This document shows, piece after piece, positions 1-6,638 of a stretch of 6,659 bases of DNA (its first letter is position 1; every line of letters begins with the position of its first letter). The notes below the pieces were generated by a model. It worked only from the letters and a program-made list of their open reading frames with translations. It searched no databases and had not been told where the DNA came from. A program made the position numbers and the translations under genes. This DNA comes from Bacteroidales bacterium. Lineage in GTDB: Bacteria; Bacteroidota; Bacteroidia; Bacteroidales; UBA12077. The DNA lies in assembly GCA_030156305.1 (NCBI GenBank), contig JASGMZ010000167.1:1-6659 (forward strand), given 5' to 3'.

Positions 1-23
1 TATAAAAACAAAAAATCTTATCT

Positions 24-2804
24 ATGAAAATTAAAATCTTATTATTTACATTATTTATTCTTTCGTTTTCCGGCTATGCACAGGAAGAAAAAAAACCACT
101 TGATTTTTCTGTTTATGATAACTGGAAATATATTGAAAACAAAGGAATATCAAATGATGGGAAATGGGTTTTTTATGAATCAAACCCTTATCATGGCGAT
201 GGAAAAACGGCCGTTTACAATACCCAAACAGAACATAAAACAACATTAAACAGGGCTAAAGATGCCCGTTTTTCTCCAAACTCAGACTATCTTGTTTATA
301 AAATTTATCCTTACACCGATACCGTAAGAGCTTTAAAACTCAAAAAAATAGATAAAAAAGAATTACCCAAAGACTCATTAGGTATACTTGTGTTGAAAAA
401 TAACGAAAAGATTACATTTGAAAATATCAAATCGTTTGAAATTCCCGAAAAAAAATCATCCTGGTTTGCTTTTCTATATACCGTAAATGAAGCAGAGGAT
501 ACAACCAAACATGAGAAAGAAAAAAAATATGACAAAAAGGCTCCTAAAGAATATACACTAACGATTATGAATCCGATGCTCAACAAAAAGTATCAATTCA
601 AAAATATCACCGAATTTTCAATATCCAACGATGGACAATTAATTAACTTTATTAAACAGCAAAACGATACTATTTTAAAATCCACCCTGTTTACTTTTAA
701 TACCGGAAAAGAACAATTAGACAGTTTAGAGGGCAAACCCGGATTATCAAAAAAAATAAGCTCCGATTATGATGGGAATTATTTTGCTTTTATCCATTCC
801 GAAGATACGATTGAAACCAAAGTATACAGTTTATATTTATACAACTACAACAGAAAAAAGCTCCTTAAAATTGCTGATACATTAACCAAAGAACTACCAA
901 AAAATTGGACAGCAAGCGAAAATGGGAATATCTACTTTTCTGAAAACAACAACCGCCTGTTTTTTGGTATTGCACCAAAACCTGAGCCGGAACCCGAAGA
1001 TACGTTACTGGACGAAGAAAAGGTTGTGCTGGACTTATGGAGCTGGACCGACCCATTATTACAACCACAACAGCTAAGCAATTTGGACAGAGAGTTGAAA
1101 CGAACCTATTTAACGGTATATCACATTAAAGAAGAAAAAATAGTACAACTGGAAAACGAAAAAATAAAAAGAACCGAAAAAAATAAAAATGGAAATGGTG
1201 ATATAGCGCTGGGATATTACAACGAGCCTTATCAAAAACAAACATCCTGGGAATTTCCTGCCTATTATGATGTATATATAATTAACATCAATACCGGAGA
1301 AAAAACGTTATTTAAAGAAAAGTTTAAAGGAGAAATAAGCCTTTCTCCCGATAACAAATACATTCTTTGGTACGCATATACTGATAGTGCATGGCATGCA
1401 TATTCTGTTAAAGATAAAATAACCAAAAATCTCACTAAAAAACTTAACGTAAACTTTTATAATGATGAGTTTGATTACCCCATGGACCCTGATTCATATG
1501 GAATGGCAGGATGGACAAAAAACGATGGTGAAGTATTCATTTACGGCCAGTATGATATTTGGAAATTTGACCCCAAAATGAAAAAATCGCCCATAAATAT
1601 TACCAACCATTGGGGAAGGAAGAATAATATCCGCTTTAGGTACATCCATTTAGATGAGGAGAATAATTTTATCGATCCCAAAGAGGCAATGTTACTCAAA
1701 TCGTTTAATTTCGACAACAAACAATCCGGGTTTTTTACCTGTCAGGTAAACGAAACATCAAATCCTACCAAATTGATTACTGATGATGTATGTTTTTACC
1801 ATCCTACAAAAGCAAAAAATGCAGAAAAAATCATCTGGCAACGAAGCAGCTTTGAAGAATATTATGACTTATGGGTAAGTGATATTGATTTTACCGATGC
1901 AGAAAAAATTTCCAATGAAAATCCACAACAAGAGGAGTATTTATGGGGAGATGTTGAGCTGTATAAATGGATTACCGCTGACGGAACCGAAGAAGAAGGT
2001 TTATTATACAAACCTGAAAATTATGATCCCAATAAAAAATACCCGATGATTGTCTATTTTTATCGATTACATTCAAACGATATTCACAGGCATTATGCAC
2101 CAAGACCGAGCCGGTCAGTCATTAATCCAACATTTTACACCAGCAACGGATATTTTGTTTTTATGCCCAACATTAGATATAAAATCGGTTATCCGGGCGA
2201 GAGTGCATACAATTATGTGGTAAGCGGAACACTTGCTTTATTAAACGAACGCCCCTATTTAGACAAAGATGCTGTGGGAATTCAAGGGCAAAGCTGGGGT
2301 GGCTACCAGGCAGGATTTATTATTACCAAAACGGATCTGTTTGCGGCAGCATCGATTGGCGCTCCGGTTTCAAATATGACCAGTGCTTATGGTGGCATAA
2401 GATGGGCGTCAGGTATGAGCCGGATGTTTCAGTATGAAAAAACGCAGAGCCGAATTGGGGGAACTTTATGGGAAAAACCGCTACACTATATTGAAAATTC
2501 GCCGGTATTTTATGCACCCAAAATCAACACACCGTTACTCATTCGCCACAACGATGCTGATGGCGCGGTACCCTGGTATCAGGGAATTGAATATTTTGTA
2601 GCTTTACGCCGATTAAACAAGCCGGTTTGGATGTTAAACTATAATGGGCAACCACATAATGAAAAAAGTAAAAGTCCGAATACTAAAGATTTAAGTATCC
2701 GGATGATGCAATTCTTTAACCATTATTTAAAAGACAAACCAGCACCTGACTGGATGAAGTATGGCATTCCGGCTACAGAAAAAGGAAAAACCCTGGGATA
2801 TTAA
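24..2804 (+). CDS. Secreted S9-family serine peptidase (prolyl oligopeptidase / dipeptidyl-peptidase type)
   Basis: A complete 926-residue exopeptidase-type protein of the S9 clan, probably acting on peptides in the periplasm. Residues 1-19 form a signal peptide (Lys-rich start, hydrophobic core, likely cut after G-Y-A). Residues of about 30-650 look like the N-terminal beta-propeller, with charged low-complexity inserts near 155-175 and a Pro-Glu run at 318-326. The C-terminal alpha/beta-hydrolase domain (about 670-910) carries the nucleophile motif GQSWGGYQ (Ser757), the acid in HNDADGAVP (Asp846) and the His in NGQPH (His878), so the triad is intact. The length of 900+ residues matches the large Bacteroidota S9 subfamily rather than classical 700-residue members. 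The start is supported by an in-frame TAA at 3-5 with no other ATG between; there is no Shine-Dalgarno sequence. No type IX secretion C-terminal domain is seen. The exact substrate specificity cannot be told from sequence. The promoter lies outside the window. Confidence 0.95.
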   Translation: MKIKILLFTLFILSFSGYAQEEKKPLDFSVYDNWKYIENKGISNDGKWVFYESNPYHGDGKTAVYNTQTEHKTTLNRAKDARFSPNSDYLVYKIYPYTDTVRALKLKKIDKKELPKDSLGILVLKNNEKITFENIKSFEIPEKKSSWFAFLYTVNEAEDTTKHEKEKKYDKKAPKEYTLTIMNPMLNKKYQFKNITEFSISNDGQLINFIKQQNDTILKSTLFTFNTGKEQLDSLEGKPGLSKKISSDYDGNYFAFIHSEDTIETKVYSLYLYNYNRKKLLKIADTLTKELPKNWTASENGNIYFSENNNRLFFGIAPKPEPEPEDTLLDEEKVVLDLWSWTDPLLQPQQLSNLDRELKRTYLTVYHIKEEKIVQLENEKIKRTEKNKNGNGDIALGYYNEPYQKQTSWEFPAYYDVYIININTGEKTLFKEKFKGEISLSPDNKYILWYAYTDSAWHAYSVKDKITKNLTKKLNVNFYNDEFDYPMDPDSYGMAGWTKNDGEVFIYGQYDIWKFDPKMKKSPINITNHWGRKNNIRFRYIHLDEENNFIDPKEAMLLKSFNFDNKQSGFFTCQVNETSNPTKLITDDVCFYHPTKAKNAEKIIWQRSSFEEYYDLWVSDIDFTDAEKISNENPQQEEYLWGDVELYKWITADGTEEEGLLYKPENYDPNKKYPMIVYFYRLHSNDIHRHYAPRPSRSVINPTFYTSNGYFVFMPNIRYKIGYPGESAYNYVVSGTLALLNERPYLDKDAVGIQGQSWGGYQAGFIITKTDLFAAASIGAPVSNMTSAYGGIRWASGMSRMFQYEKTQSRIGGTLWEKPLHYIENSPVFYAPKINTPLLIRHNDADGAVPWYQGIEYFVALRRLNKPVWMLNYNGQPHNEKSKSPNTKDLSIRMMQFFNHYLKDKPAPDWMKYGIPATEKGKTLGY

Positions 2805-2810
2805 GTATTC

Positions 2811-2838
2811 AAAAGGCGCTTTCGGGCGCCTTTTTTTT
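2811..2838. terminator. Rho-independent terminator between convergent genes
   Basis: A stem of GGCGC (2815-2819) and GCGCC (2826-2830) with a TTTCGG loop, extended by four A-T pairs (2811-2814 with 2831-2834), is followed by T through 2838. It lies 7 bases after the peptidase stop, so it is a strong terminator for that gene. Because the stem is flanked by A on one side and T on the other, it can also work for the opposite-strand lipoprotein gene, though that direction has only four T residues. The T-tract runs into the TAA stop of the convergent gene (2837-2839). Confidence 0.88.
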
Positions 2839-3904
2839 ATTCATAACCTACAGCAGCATAACCCACCCAATGCCTGTTATGAGCCGGAGCCGTATGGCCC
2901 ATATTCAGATCATCAACTTTAAGCGCAGGGTGGTCATTACTTGTTGAGTATCCAACAAAAGTACCATGCAAACCCTTTCCACTCATAACACTATCTAATT
3001 TATATGCAGCTAACAAACCAAAAGGAACGGCATAACGGCCACACCAGGTCCATTTATACTCCTTATAATTATCCTCTTGTACGGTATATTTTACAAAAGA
3101 CTTTATTTTAGAAGGAGTTATTTCTCCCATCAAGCAGTTATGGATAATTTCCAATTCAAAATCTTTGGCCTTTTTTGTACCAACACTATCAGTACCAAAT
3201 GGAGCATAATTTTTACCACCCCAGTCTTTATCACCATAATGCACAGCATCGGTCGAAATGACTATGGATAGATCTTTTCCCCATTGCAACTTTTTGTCTT
3301 GCATCACTTTTTTTAATGCCCTGGAAAAAGGGGATGCTATCTGTTGCATTTTTTGGTAAGACATAGATGGAACTAAAACAGGAATAATTTCAAGATCAGG
3401 AATATTTTTTTGCAAAAAGGGAATTATTGCTTCCAAGGAATGTTCTACCTGATGCATTTTTTCATGAACAATAAATAAACTGTCGGATAACGATTGGATT
3501 AAATCATTTCGGATACCGGATACTTTAACGTTCCCGTAAGGTGCATTCCAGGCATCAAAAGAATCAAAAATAATTTTGTCTTCAAGATTAAAATCTTTTG
3601 CTTTATGGGCTACACCAAAAAGAATTACCGTGTTGGCTTTTATACCATTTAATATCCGTGGATATAAATCTCCCACATACGCATAATCATCGTGGGGTGT
3701 AATGGCTACCCGCCATGTTTGCTCAAATGAATCAGTATAATCCATACGAGTAAGAATACTATCCATTTGCCAACCGTATTGGGCAAAGCCAATTGTATCC
3801 ACTACATGCCTGACATGTAAATCATCATTTTTTGTGTTTTGTTTACATCCTGTAAAGTAAAAAAATATAAGAATTAACAATACATTGAATATGTGTTTCA
3901 TCAT
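2837..3904 (-). CDS. MEMO1-like (AmmeMemoRadiSam system protein B family) lipoprotein
   Basis: A 355-residue protein of the MEMO family, whose fold resembles class III extradiol dioxygenases but whose bacterial reaction is unknown. Residues 1-20 are a lipoprotein signal with lipobox FTGC (Cys20), so the protein is predicted to be membrane-anchored outside the cytoplasm. Family landmarks occur in order: PHDDYAYVG (His71), GVAH (His100), VEHSLEAIIPF (His155), ISTDAVHYG (His222), WCGR (Cys288) and a C-terminal VGYAAVGY. His71, His100 and Cys288 line up with the metal ligands His49, His81 and Cys244 of human MEMO1, so metal binding looks retained. An additional His cluster (325, 337, 342, 345) lies just before the end. 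Its ATG overlaps the mscL stop by ATGA, implying translational coupling; a second ATG follows immediately, so the start could be one codon later. The usual partners AMMECR1 and a radical SAM protein are not in the window. Family call is firm; function is not known. Confidence 0.88.
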   Translation of the reverse strand: MMKHIFNVLLILIFFYFTGCKQNTKNDDLHVRHVVDTIGFAQYGWQMDSILTRMDYTDSFEQTWRVAITPHDDYAYVGDLYPRILNGIKANTVILFGVAHKAKDFNLEDKIIFDSFDAWNAPYGNVKVSGIRNDLIQSLSDSLFIVHEKMHQVEHSLEAIIPFLQKNIPDLEIIPVLVPSMSYQKMQQIASPFSRALKKVMQDKKLQWGKDLSIVISTDAVHYGDKDWGGKNYAPFGTDSVGTKKAKDFELEIIHNCLMGEITPSKIKSFVKYTVQEDNYKEYKWTWCGRYAVPFGLLAAYKLDSVMSGKGLHGTFVGYSTSNDHPALKVDDLNMGHTAPAHNRHWVGYAAVGYE

Positions 3905-4329
3905 TGAAGGTTTTTATTTTTTAATAAATCTCTTATTTCAGATAACAGTTCAATATCCTTTGGCGTTGGAACCGTTTTATTTTCAGGATCGTCAGCTTTC
4001 CTTCTGATGATATTAATTACTTTAACGATAAAAAAGATGGCCACCGCAATAATCAGGAAATTGAGCAATACCTGGATAAAATTTCCATAGTTTACATTAA
4101 TTGCCGGATGAATCAGTTTACCTGCAGCATCATACTCTGCTTCTTTCAAAACAAATTTTATGGTAGCAAAATTAAATTTCCCGAGTAAAAAACCAAACGG
4201 AGGCATTATTATATCTTCTACCAGGGAAGTAATAATACGGCCAAAAGCAGTCCCAATAATAATACCTACAGCCATATCAATCATATTACCTTTTACAGCA
4301 AATTCCTTAAATTCCTGATATATCTTCAT
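3901..4329 (-). CDS. mscL: Large-conductance mechanosensitive channel MscL
   Basis: A 142-residue inner-membrane channel that opens under membrane tension to release solutes on osmotic downshock; the family forms homopentamers. The length is close to the 136 residues of the E. coli protein. The N-terminal amphipathic helix (EFKEFAVKGN, residues 5-15) leads into TM1 (about 16-44) containing DMAVGIIIGTAFG, with Gly22 at the pore constriction position, and the conserved DIIMPP at 39-44. A periplasmic loop (about 50-80) is followed by TM2 (about 82-107) and a short cytoplasmic C-terminal helix with LLSEIRDLL (128-136). The gene lies 98 bases downstream of fhs, behind a terminator-like hairpin, and overlaps the following MEMO-like lipoprotein gene by 4 bases. 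There is no clear Shine-Dalgarno sequence before the ATG and no strong TAnnTTTG box in the short gap to the hairpin, so its promoter is unresolved. Confidence 0.97.
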   Translation of the reverse strand: MKIYQEFKEFAVKGNMIDMAVGIIIGTAFGRIITSLVEDIIMPPFGFLLGKFNFATIKFVLKEAEYDAAGKLIHPAINVNYGNFIQVLLNFLIIAVAIFFIVKVINIIRRKADDPENKTVPTPKDIELLSEIRDLLKNKNLQ

Positions 4330-4364
4330 GTGAATTAAATGTTAATGAAACGAGGATTAAAAAT

Positions 4365-4398
4365 AAAAAAAAAGCCCATACGAATGAAAGTATGGACT
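4365..4398 (-). terminator. Rho-independent terminator after fhs
   Basis: Read on the minus strand, AGTCCATAC (4398-4390) pairs with GTATGGGCT (4381-4373) through nine positions including one G-T wobble, around an 8-base loop, and is followed by a run of nine T (4373-4365). The wobble makes the stem better on the minus strand than the plus strand, which fits a terminator for fhs, whose stop is 29 bases upstream. It lies only 35 bases before the mscL start, so it may separate fhs from mscL or limit read-through. Confidence 0.85.
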
Positions 4399-4427
4399 CA
4401 ATTTTATTTAAAATAGTTTTTTAAATG

Positions 4428-6098
4428 CTAAAATAATCCGGAAATCTTACCATTATCATCTATATCAATTTTTTCTGCTGATGGAATTGTTGGCAATCCG
4501 GGCATTCGCATAATGGTTCCGGCAATAGGAACAATAAAACCAGCACCGGATGATAATTCAACTTCGCGAATTTTTACGGTGAAATCTCTGGGCCTGCCTT
4601 TCTTCTTAGGGTCATCAGATAAAGATTTCTGGGTTTTGGCAATACAAACGGCCAAATTTCCAAAACCTAATTCCGTAATTTTATCCAGCTGCATTTTAGC
4701 TTTAACTGTATACTCAACATTTTTTGCTCCATACATTTTGGTTGCAATGGCTTCAATTTTTTTCTCAAAGGGCCAGTCCATCTCATACAAAGGCCTGAAA
4801 CAAGTTGGGCAAGCCTGGGCTGCATCAATAACTTTCTCTGCCAGCTCCACGGCTCCTTCTCCTCCTTTTTCCCATGCATTATTTACCGCTACGGGAGAGT
4901 CGAGTTTTTCGCAATGATTTTTTAATAATTCAATTTCAGCATCAGTATCTGAACTAAAGCGATTAATGGCTACAACCGGCCTAAAGCCGTAGTAACTCAT
5001 ATTTTCAATATGTTTATCCAGATTTTCAAAACCTTTTTTCAATGCTTTTAGATTTTCTTTTTCCAAATCGGCTAATTTTGCCCCTCCATGATATTTTAAT
5101 GCACGAATAGTTGCCACAATTACTACTGCATTGGGCATTAACTCACCAACCTGCGATTTAATATTAAAAAACTTTTCAGCTCCCAGCTCACTGGCAAAAC
5201 CTGCTTCAGTAACTACATAATCACTCAGCGACATTCCCATTTTTGTAGCAATCATCGTATTGGTTCCTTGTGCAATGTTGGCAAAAGGGCCACCATGAAT
5301 AATCGCCGGATTTCCTTCTAATGTTTGAACTAAATTTGGCTTTATGGCATCTTTCATTAATGCAGCCATGGCGCCATGGGCATTTAAATCTTTAGCAAAA
5401 ATTGCTTTCCCTTCATAAGTATATCCAACAAAAATATTTCCTAACCGTTCTTTTAAGTCTTTTAAGTTTTTAGCCACACATAATGTAGCCATCACTTCTG
5501 AAGCAGCGGTAATATGAAACCCTGACTCTCGTGGGACACCTTGTTTAGGCCCTCCCAAACCAATTACGATATCCCGCAATGAACGCTCATTCATATCGGT
5601 TACGCGTTTCCATTCAATGGTTCTTGGGTCTATCCCCAAGTTTCCTTCTTTAGCCTGAATATTATTATCAATTAATGCTGATAGTAAATTATGAGCCTTT
5701 TCAACAGCAGCCATGTCGCCGGTAAAATGAAGGTTAATATCTTCCATAGGAATAACCTGTGAATTTCCACCTCCGGTAGCTCCTCCTTTAATTCCAAATA
5801 CAGGGCCTAAAGAGGGTTCACGTAATACAACCGTGGTTTTCTTCCCTATCCGGTTTAACGCCTGCGTAAGGCCAATAGAAGTAGTCGTTTTTCCTTCTCC
5901 GGCAGGTGTGGGTGTAATAGCCGTTACTAATATCAAGTTTGATTTTTTAACCTTCTCTTCATCAATAAATTTTAAGGGCAGTTTCGCTTTGTATTTACCG
6001 TACATCTCCAAATCGTCTTCGGCAATACCAAGCTGTTTGGCAATTTCGGTAATATGTTTGATTTTCGCTCCCTGAGCAATTTCAATGTCTGATTTCAT
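4428..6098 (-). CDS. fhs: Formate--tetrahydrofolate ligase
   Basis: A cytoplasmic enzyme that joins formate to tetrahydrofolate using ATP, giving 10-formyl-tetrahydrofolate for purine synthesis and one-carbon metabolism. The 556-residue length is standard for the bacterial monofunctional form. Visible landmarks are the P-loop TPAGEGKT (64-71), EPSLGPVFGIKGG (94-106), PMEDINLHFTGD (117-128), DMNERSLRDIVIGLGG (168-183), KDAIKPNLVQTLEGNPA (249-265), HGGPFANIAQGTN (268-280), the second family signature VATIRALKYHGG (328-339), and RMPGLPTIPSAE (531-542) near the end. The first signature reads KGGATGGGN where most members read KGGAAGGGY; this is a local substitution in an otherwise well-conserved site. 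The gene is probably monocistronic: it has its own promoter-like box upstream and a hairpin terminator just behind. No other folate-pathway gene such as folD is adjacent. The start follows MKSDIEIAQG, the normal N-terminus length for the family. Confidence 0.97.
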   Translation of the reverse strand: MKSDIEIAQGAKIKHITEIAKQLGIAEDDLEMYGKYKAKLPLKFIDEEKVKKSNLILVTAITPTPAGEGKTTTSIGLTQALNRIGKKTTVVLREPSLGPVFGIKGGATGGGNSQVIPMEDINLHFTGDMAAVEKAHNLLSALIDNNIQAKEGNLGIDPRTIEWKRVTDMNERSLRDIVIGLGGPKQGVPRESGFHITAASEVMATLCVAKNLKDLKERLGNIFVGYTYEGKAIFAKDLNAHGAMAALMKDAIKPNLVQTLEGNPAIIHGGPFANIAQGTNTMIATKMGMSLSDYVVTEAGFASELGAEKFFNIKSQVGELMPNAVVIVATIRALKYHGGAKLADLEKENLKALKKGFENLDKHIENMSYYGFRPVVAINRFSSDTDAEIELLKNHCEKLDSPVAVNNAWEKGGEGAVELAEKVIDAAQACPTCFRPLYEMDWPFEKKIEAIATKMYGAKNVEYTVKAKMQLDKITELGFGNLAVCIAKTQKSLSDDPKKKGRPRDFTVKIREVELSSGAGFIVPIAGTIMRMPGLPTIPSAEKIDIDDNGKISGLF

Positions 6099-6148
6099 AA
6101 TGAGTGATATTTATTGTTAATTATGATTTTTAAAATTCTACTATATAT

Positions 6149-6208
6149 TTAACAAAGCTATATAAATAAATCAGTTTGTTAATTTTTAATTATGGAACAC
6201 TTAACAAA
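6149..6208. repeat. Three phased TTTGTTAA boxes in alternating orientation upstream of fhs
   Basis: Exact 8-base copies lie at 6149-6156 (TTAACAAA), 6175-6182 (TTTGTTAA) and 6201-6208 (TTAACAAA). Their starts are 26 bases apart in both cases, leaving 18-base spacers, and the orientation alternates. The first copy, read on the minus strand, contains the TTTG of the predicted fhs -7 box. The third runs into the palindrome AACAAATTGTT (6203-6213). This could be an operator array, but the region is very AT-rich and chance cannot be excluded. Confidence 0.45.
6153..6160 (-). promoter_or_regulatory. Predicted fhs promoter, Bacteroidota-type -7 box
   Basis: The minus strand reads TAGCTTTG here, an exact fit to the Bacteroidota housekeeping consensus TAnnTTTG. 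It sits 54 bases upstream of the fhs ATG, which would give a 5' leader of about 45-50 bases. At the expected distance for the -33 TTTG element I see only ATTA, so the upstream half is weak. No SD sequence lies before the ATG (the leader ends ATATCACTCATT), as is usual in this phylum. No folate riboswitch-like structure is apparent. Confidence 0.55.
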
Positions 6209-6304
6209 TTGTTTTGTTCAAGGACTTTCTATCTAAGACTGAAAATGAGCAGTATATTCTTTTAATAAAAAACTATGAATTTGTAAATTGGCAAATCTAC
6301 ATTC

Positions 6305-6332
6305 GCTAAAGCTCCTACTTTCGGCTTTTAGC
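6305..6332. repeat. Imperfect inverted repeat
   Basis: GCTAAAGC (6305-6312) pairs with GCTTTTAGC (6324-6332) with one bulged base around an 11-base loop. No T-tract follows on the plus strand and no gene ends nearby, so a terminator role is not supported. It borders the sequence CCTACGGCAGACA (6332-6344), which looks like a worn copy of the palindrome family found further right. Confidence 0.45.
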
Positions 6333-6354
6333 CTACGGCAGACAAGTTGGTTAA

Positions 6355-6370
6355 TTTGTTTGTTTGTTAA
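6355..6370. repeat. TTTG tetranucleotide microsatellite
   Basis: Three tandem TTTG units (6355-6366) are followed by TTAA, so the last unit forms another TTTGTTAA box (6363-6370) like those upstream of fhs. It lies outside the 26-base phase of the other three. It is non-coding, so unit number changes would not shift a reading frame. Confidence 0.5.
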
Positions 6371-6429
6371 GTAATAATAACATTTACTTAGTCTGTTGTT
6401 TTCTCCTGCTGAATTTTTTTCACCGCTAA

Positions 6430-6449
6430 CCTGCCAGCCGGAAGGCTGG
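6430..6449. repeat. GC-rich palindrome, copy A of a dispersed repeat
   Basis: CCAGCC (6434-6439) and GGCTGG (6444-6449) form a perfect 6-base-pair stem with a GGAA loop. The 20-base unit starting CCTGCC matches copy B (6639-6658) at 17 of 20 positions. Its GC content is far above the surrounding AT-rich DNA and it has no T-tract, which suits a REP-like intergenic element better than a terminator. Confidence 0.6.
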
Positions 6450-6513
6450 GACGGTAAGCCGCAAAAAGAAATTCCTGAACATTGTTATTCGTTTATTATT
6501 TCATATCGCCGCT

Positions 6514-6547
6514 GCCACCTGTCACCTGCCACCTGCCACTGCCTCTT
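6514..6547. repeat. Degenerate GCCACCT heptamer tandem array
   Basis: Successive units read GCCACCT, GTCACCT, GCCACCT, GCCACT and GCCTCTT, five copies of a 7-base unit with point changes and one 1-base deletion. The purine/pyrimidine asymmetry is strong: almost no G outside unit starts on the plus strand. It is non-coding and likely arose by slippage. Confidence 0.65.
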
Positions 6548-6580
6548 GCCGCTTTTATTTCTAATATCTATAAAACAATA

Positions 6581-6607
6581 ATCTGTGTCACTCTGCTCCA
6601 TCCGTGT
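6581..6607. repeat. Direct repeat ATCYGTGT
   Basis: ATCTGTGT (6581-6588) recurs as ATCCGTGT (6600-6607) at a 19-base period. Two short copies are weak evidence alone, but they lie between the heptamer array and the terminal palindrome in the same repeat-dense tract. A small palindrome, TTCAAT-TG-ATTGAA (6609-6622), follows directly. Confidence 0.35.
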
Positions 6608-6638
6608 ATTCAATTGATTGAATCTGAGTTCTATTACC

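Noticed and set aside
3077..3271. 64-residue plus-strand frame inside the MEMO-like gene
   Set aside because: Antisense to a conserved coding region containing the DAVHYG motif; no independent support.
4513..4917. 134-residue plus-strand open frame inside fhs
   Set aside because: It lies entirely antisense to the well-conserved fhs reading frame and shows no family features; it is a shadow.
6099..6152. Folate or other riboswitch in the fhs leader
   Set aside because: The predicted leader is about 45-50 AT-rich bases with no stable stem or recognisable conserved core.
6305..6332. Hairpin as a terminator
   Set aside because: The stem is imperfect, no T-tract follows, and no gene ends just upstream on either strand.
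6396..6581. 61-residue open frame on the plus strand in the right-hand gene-free region
   Set aside because: It is translated through the GC-rich palindrome and the GCCACCT array, has no domain or credible signal, and its composition is set by the repeats.
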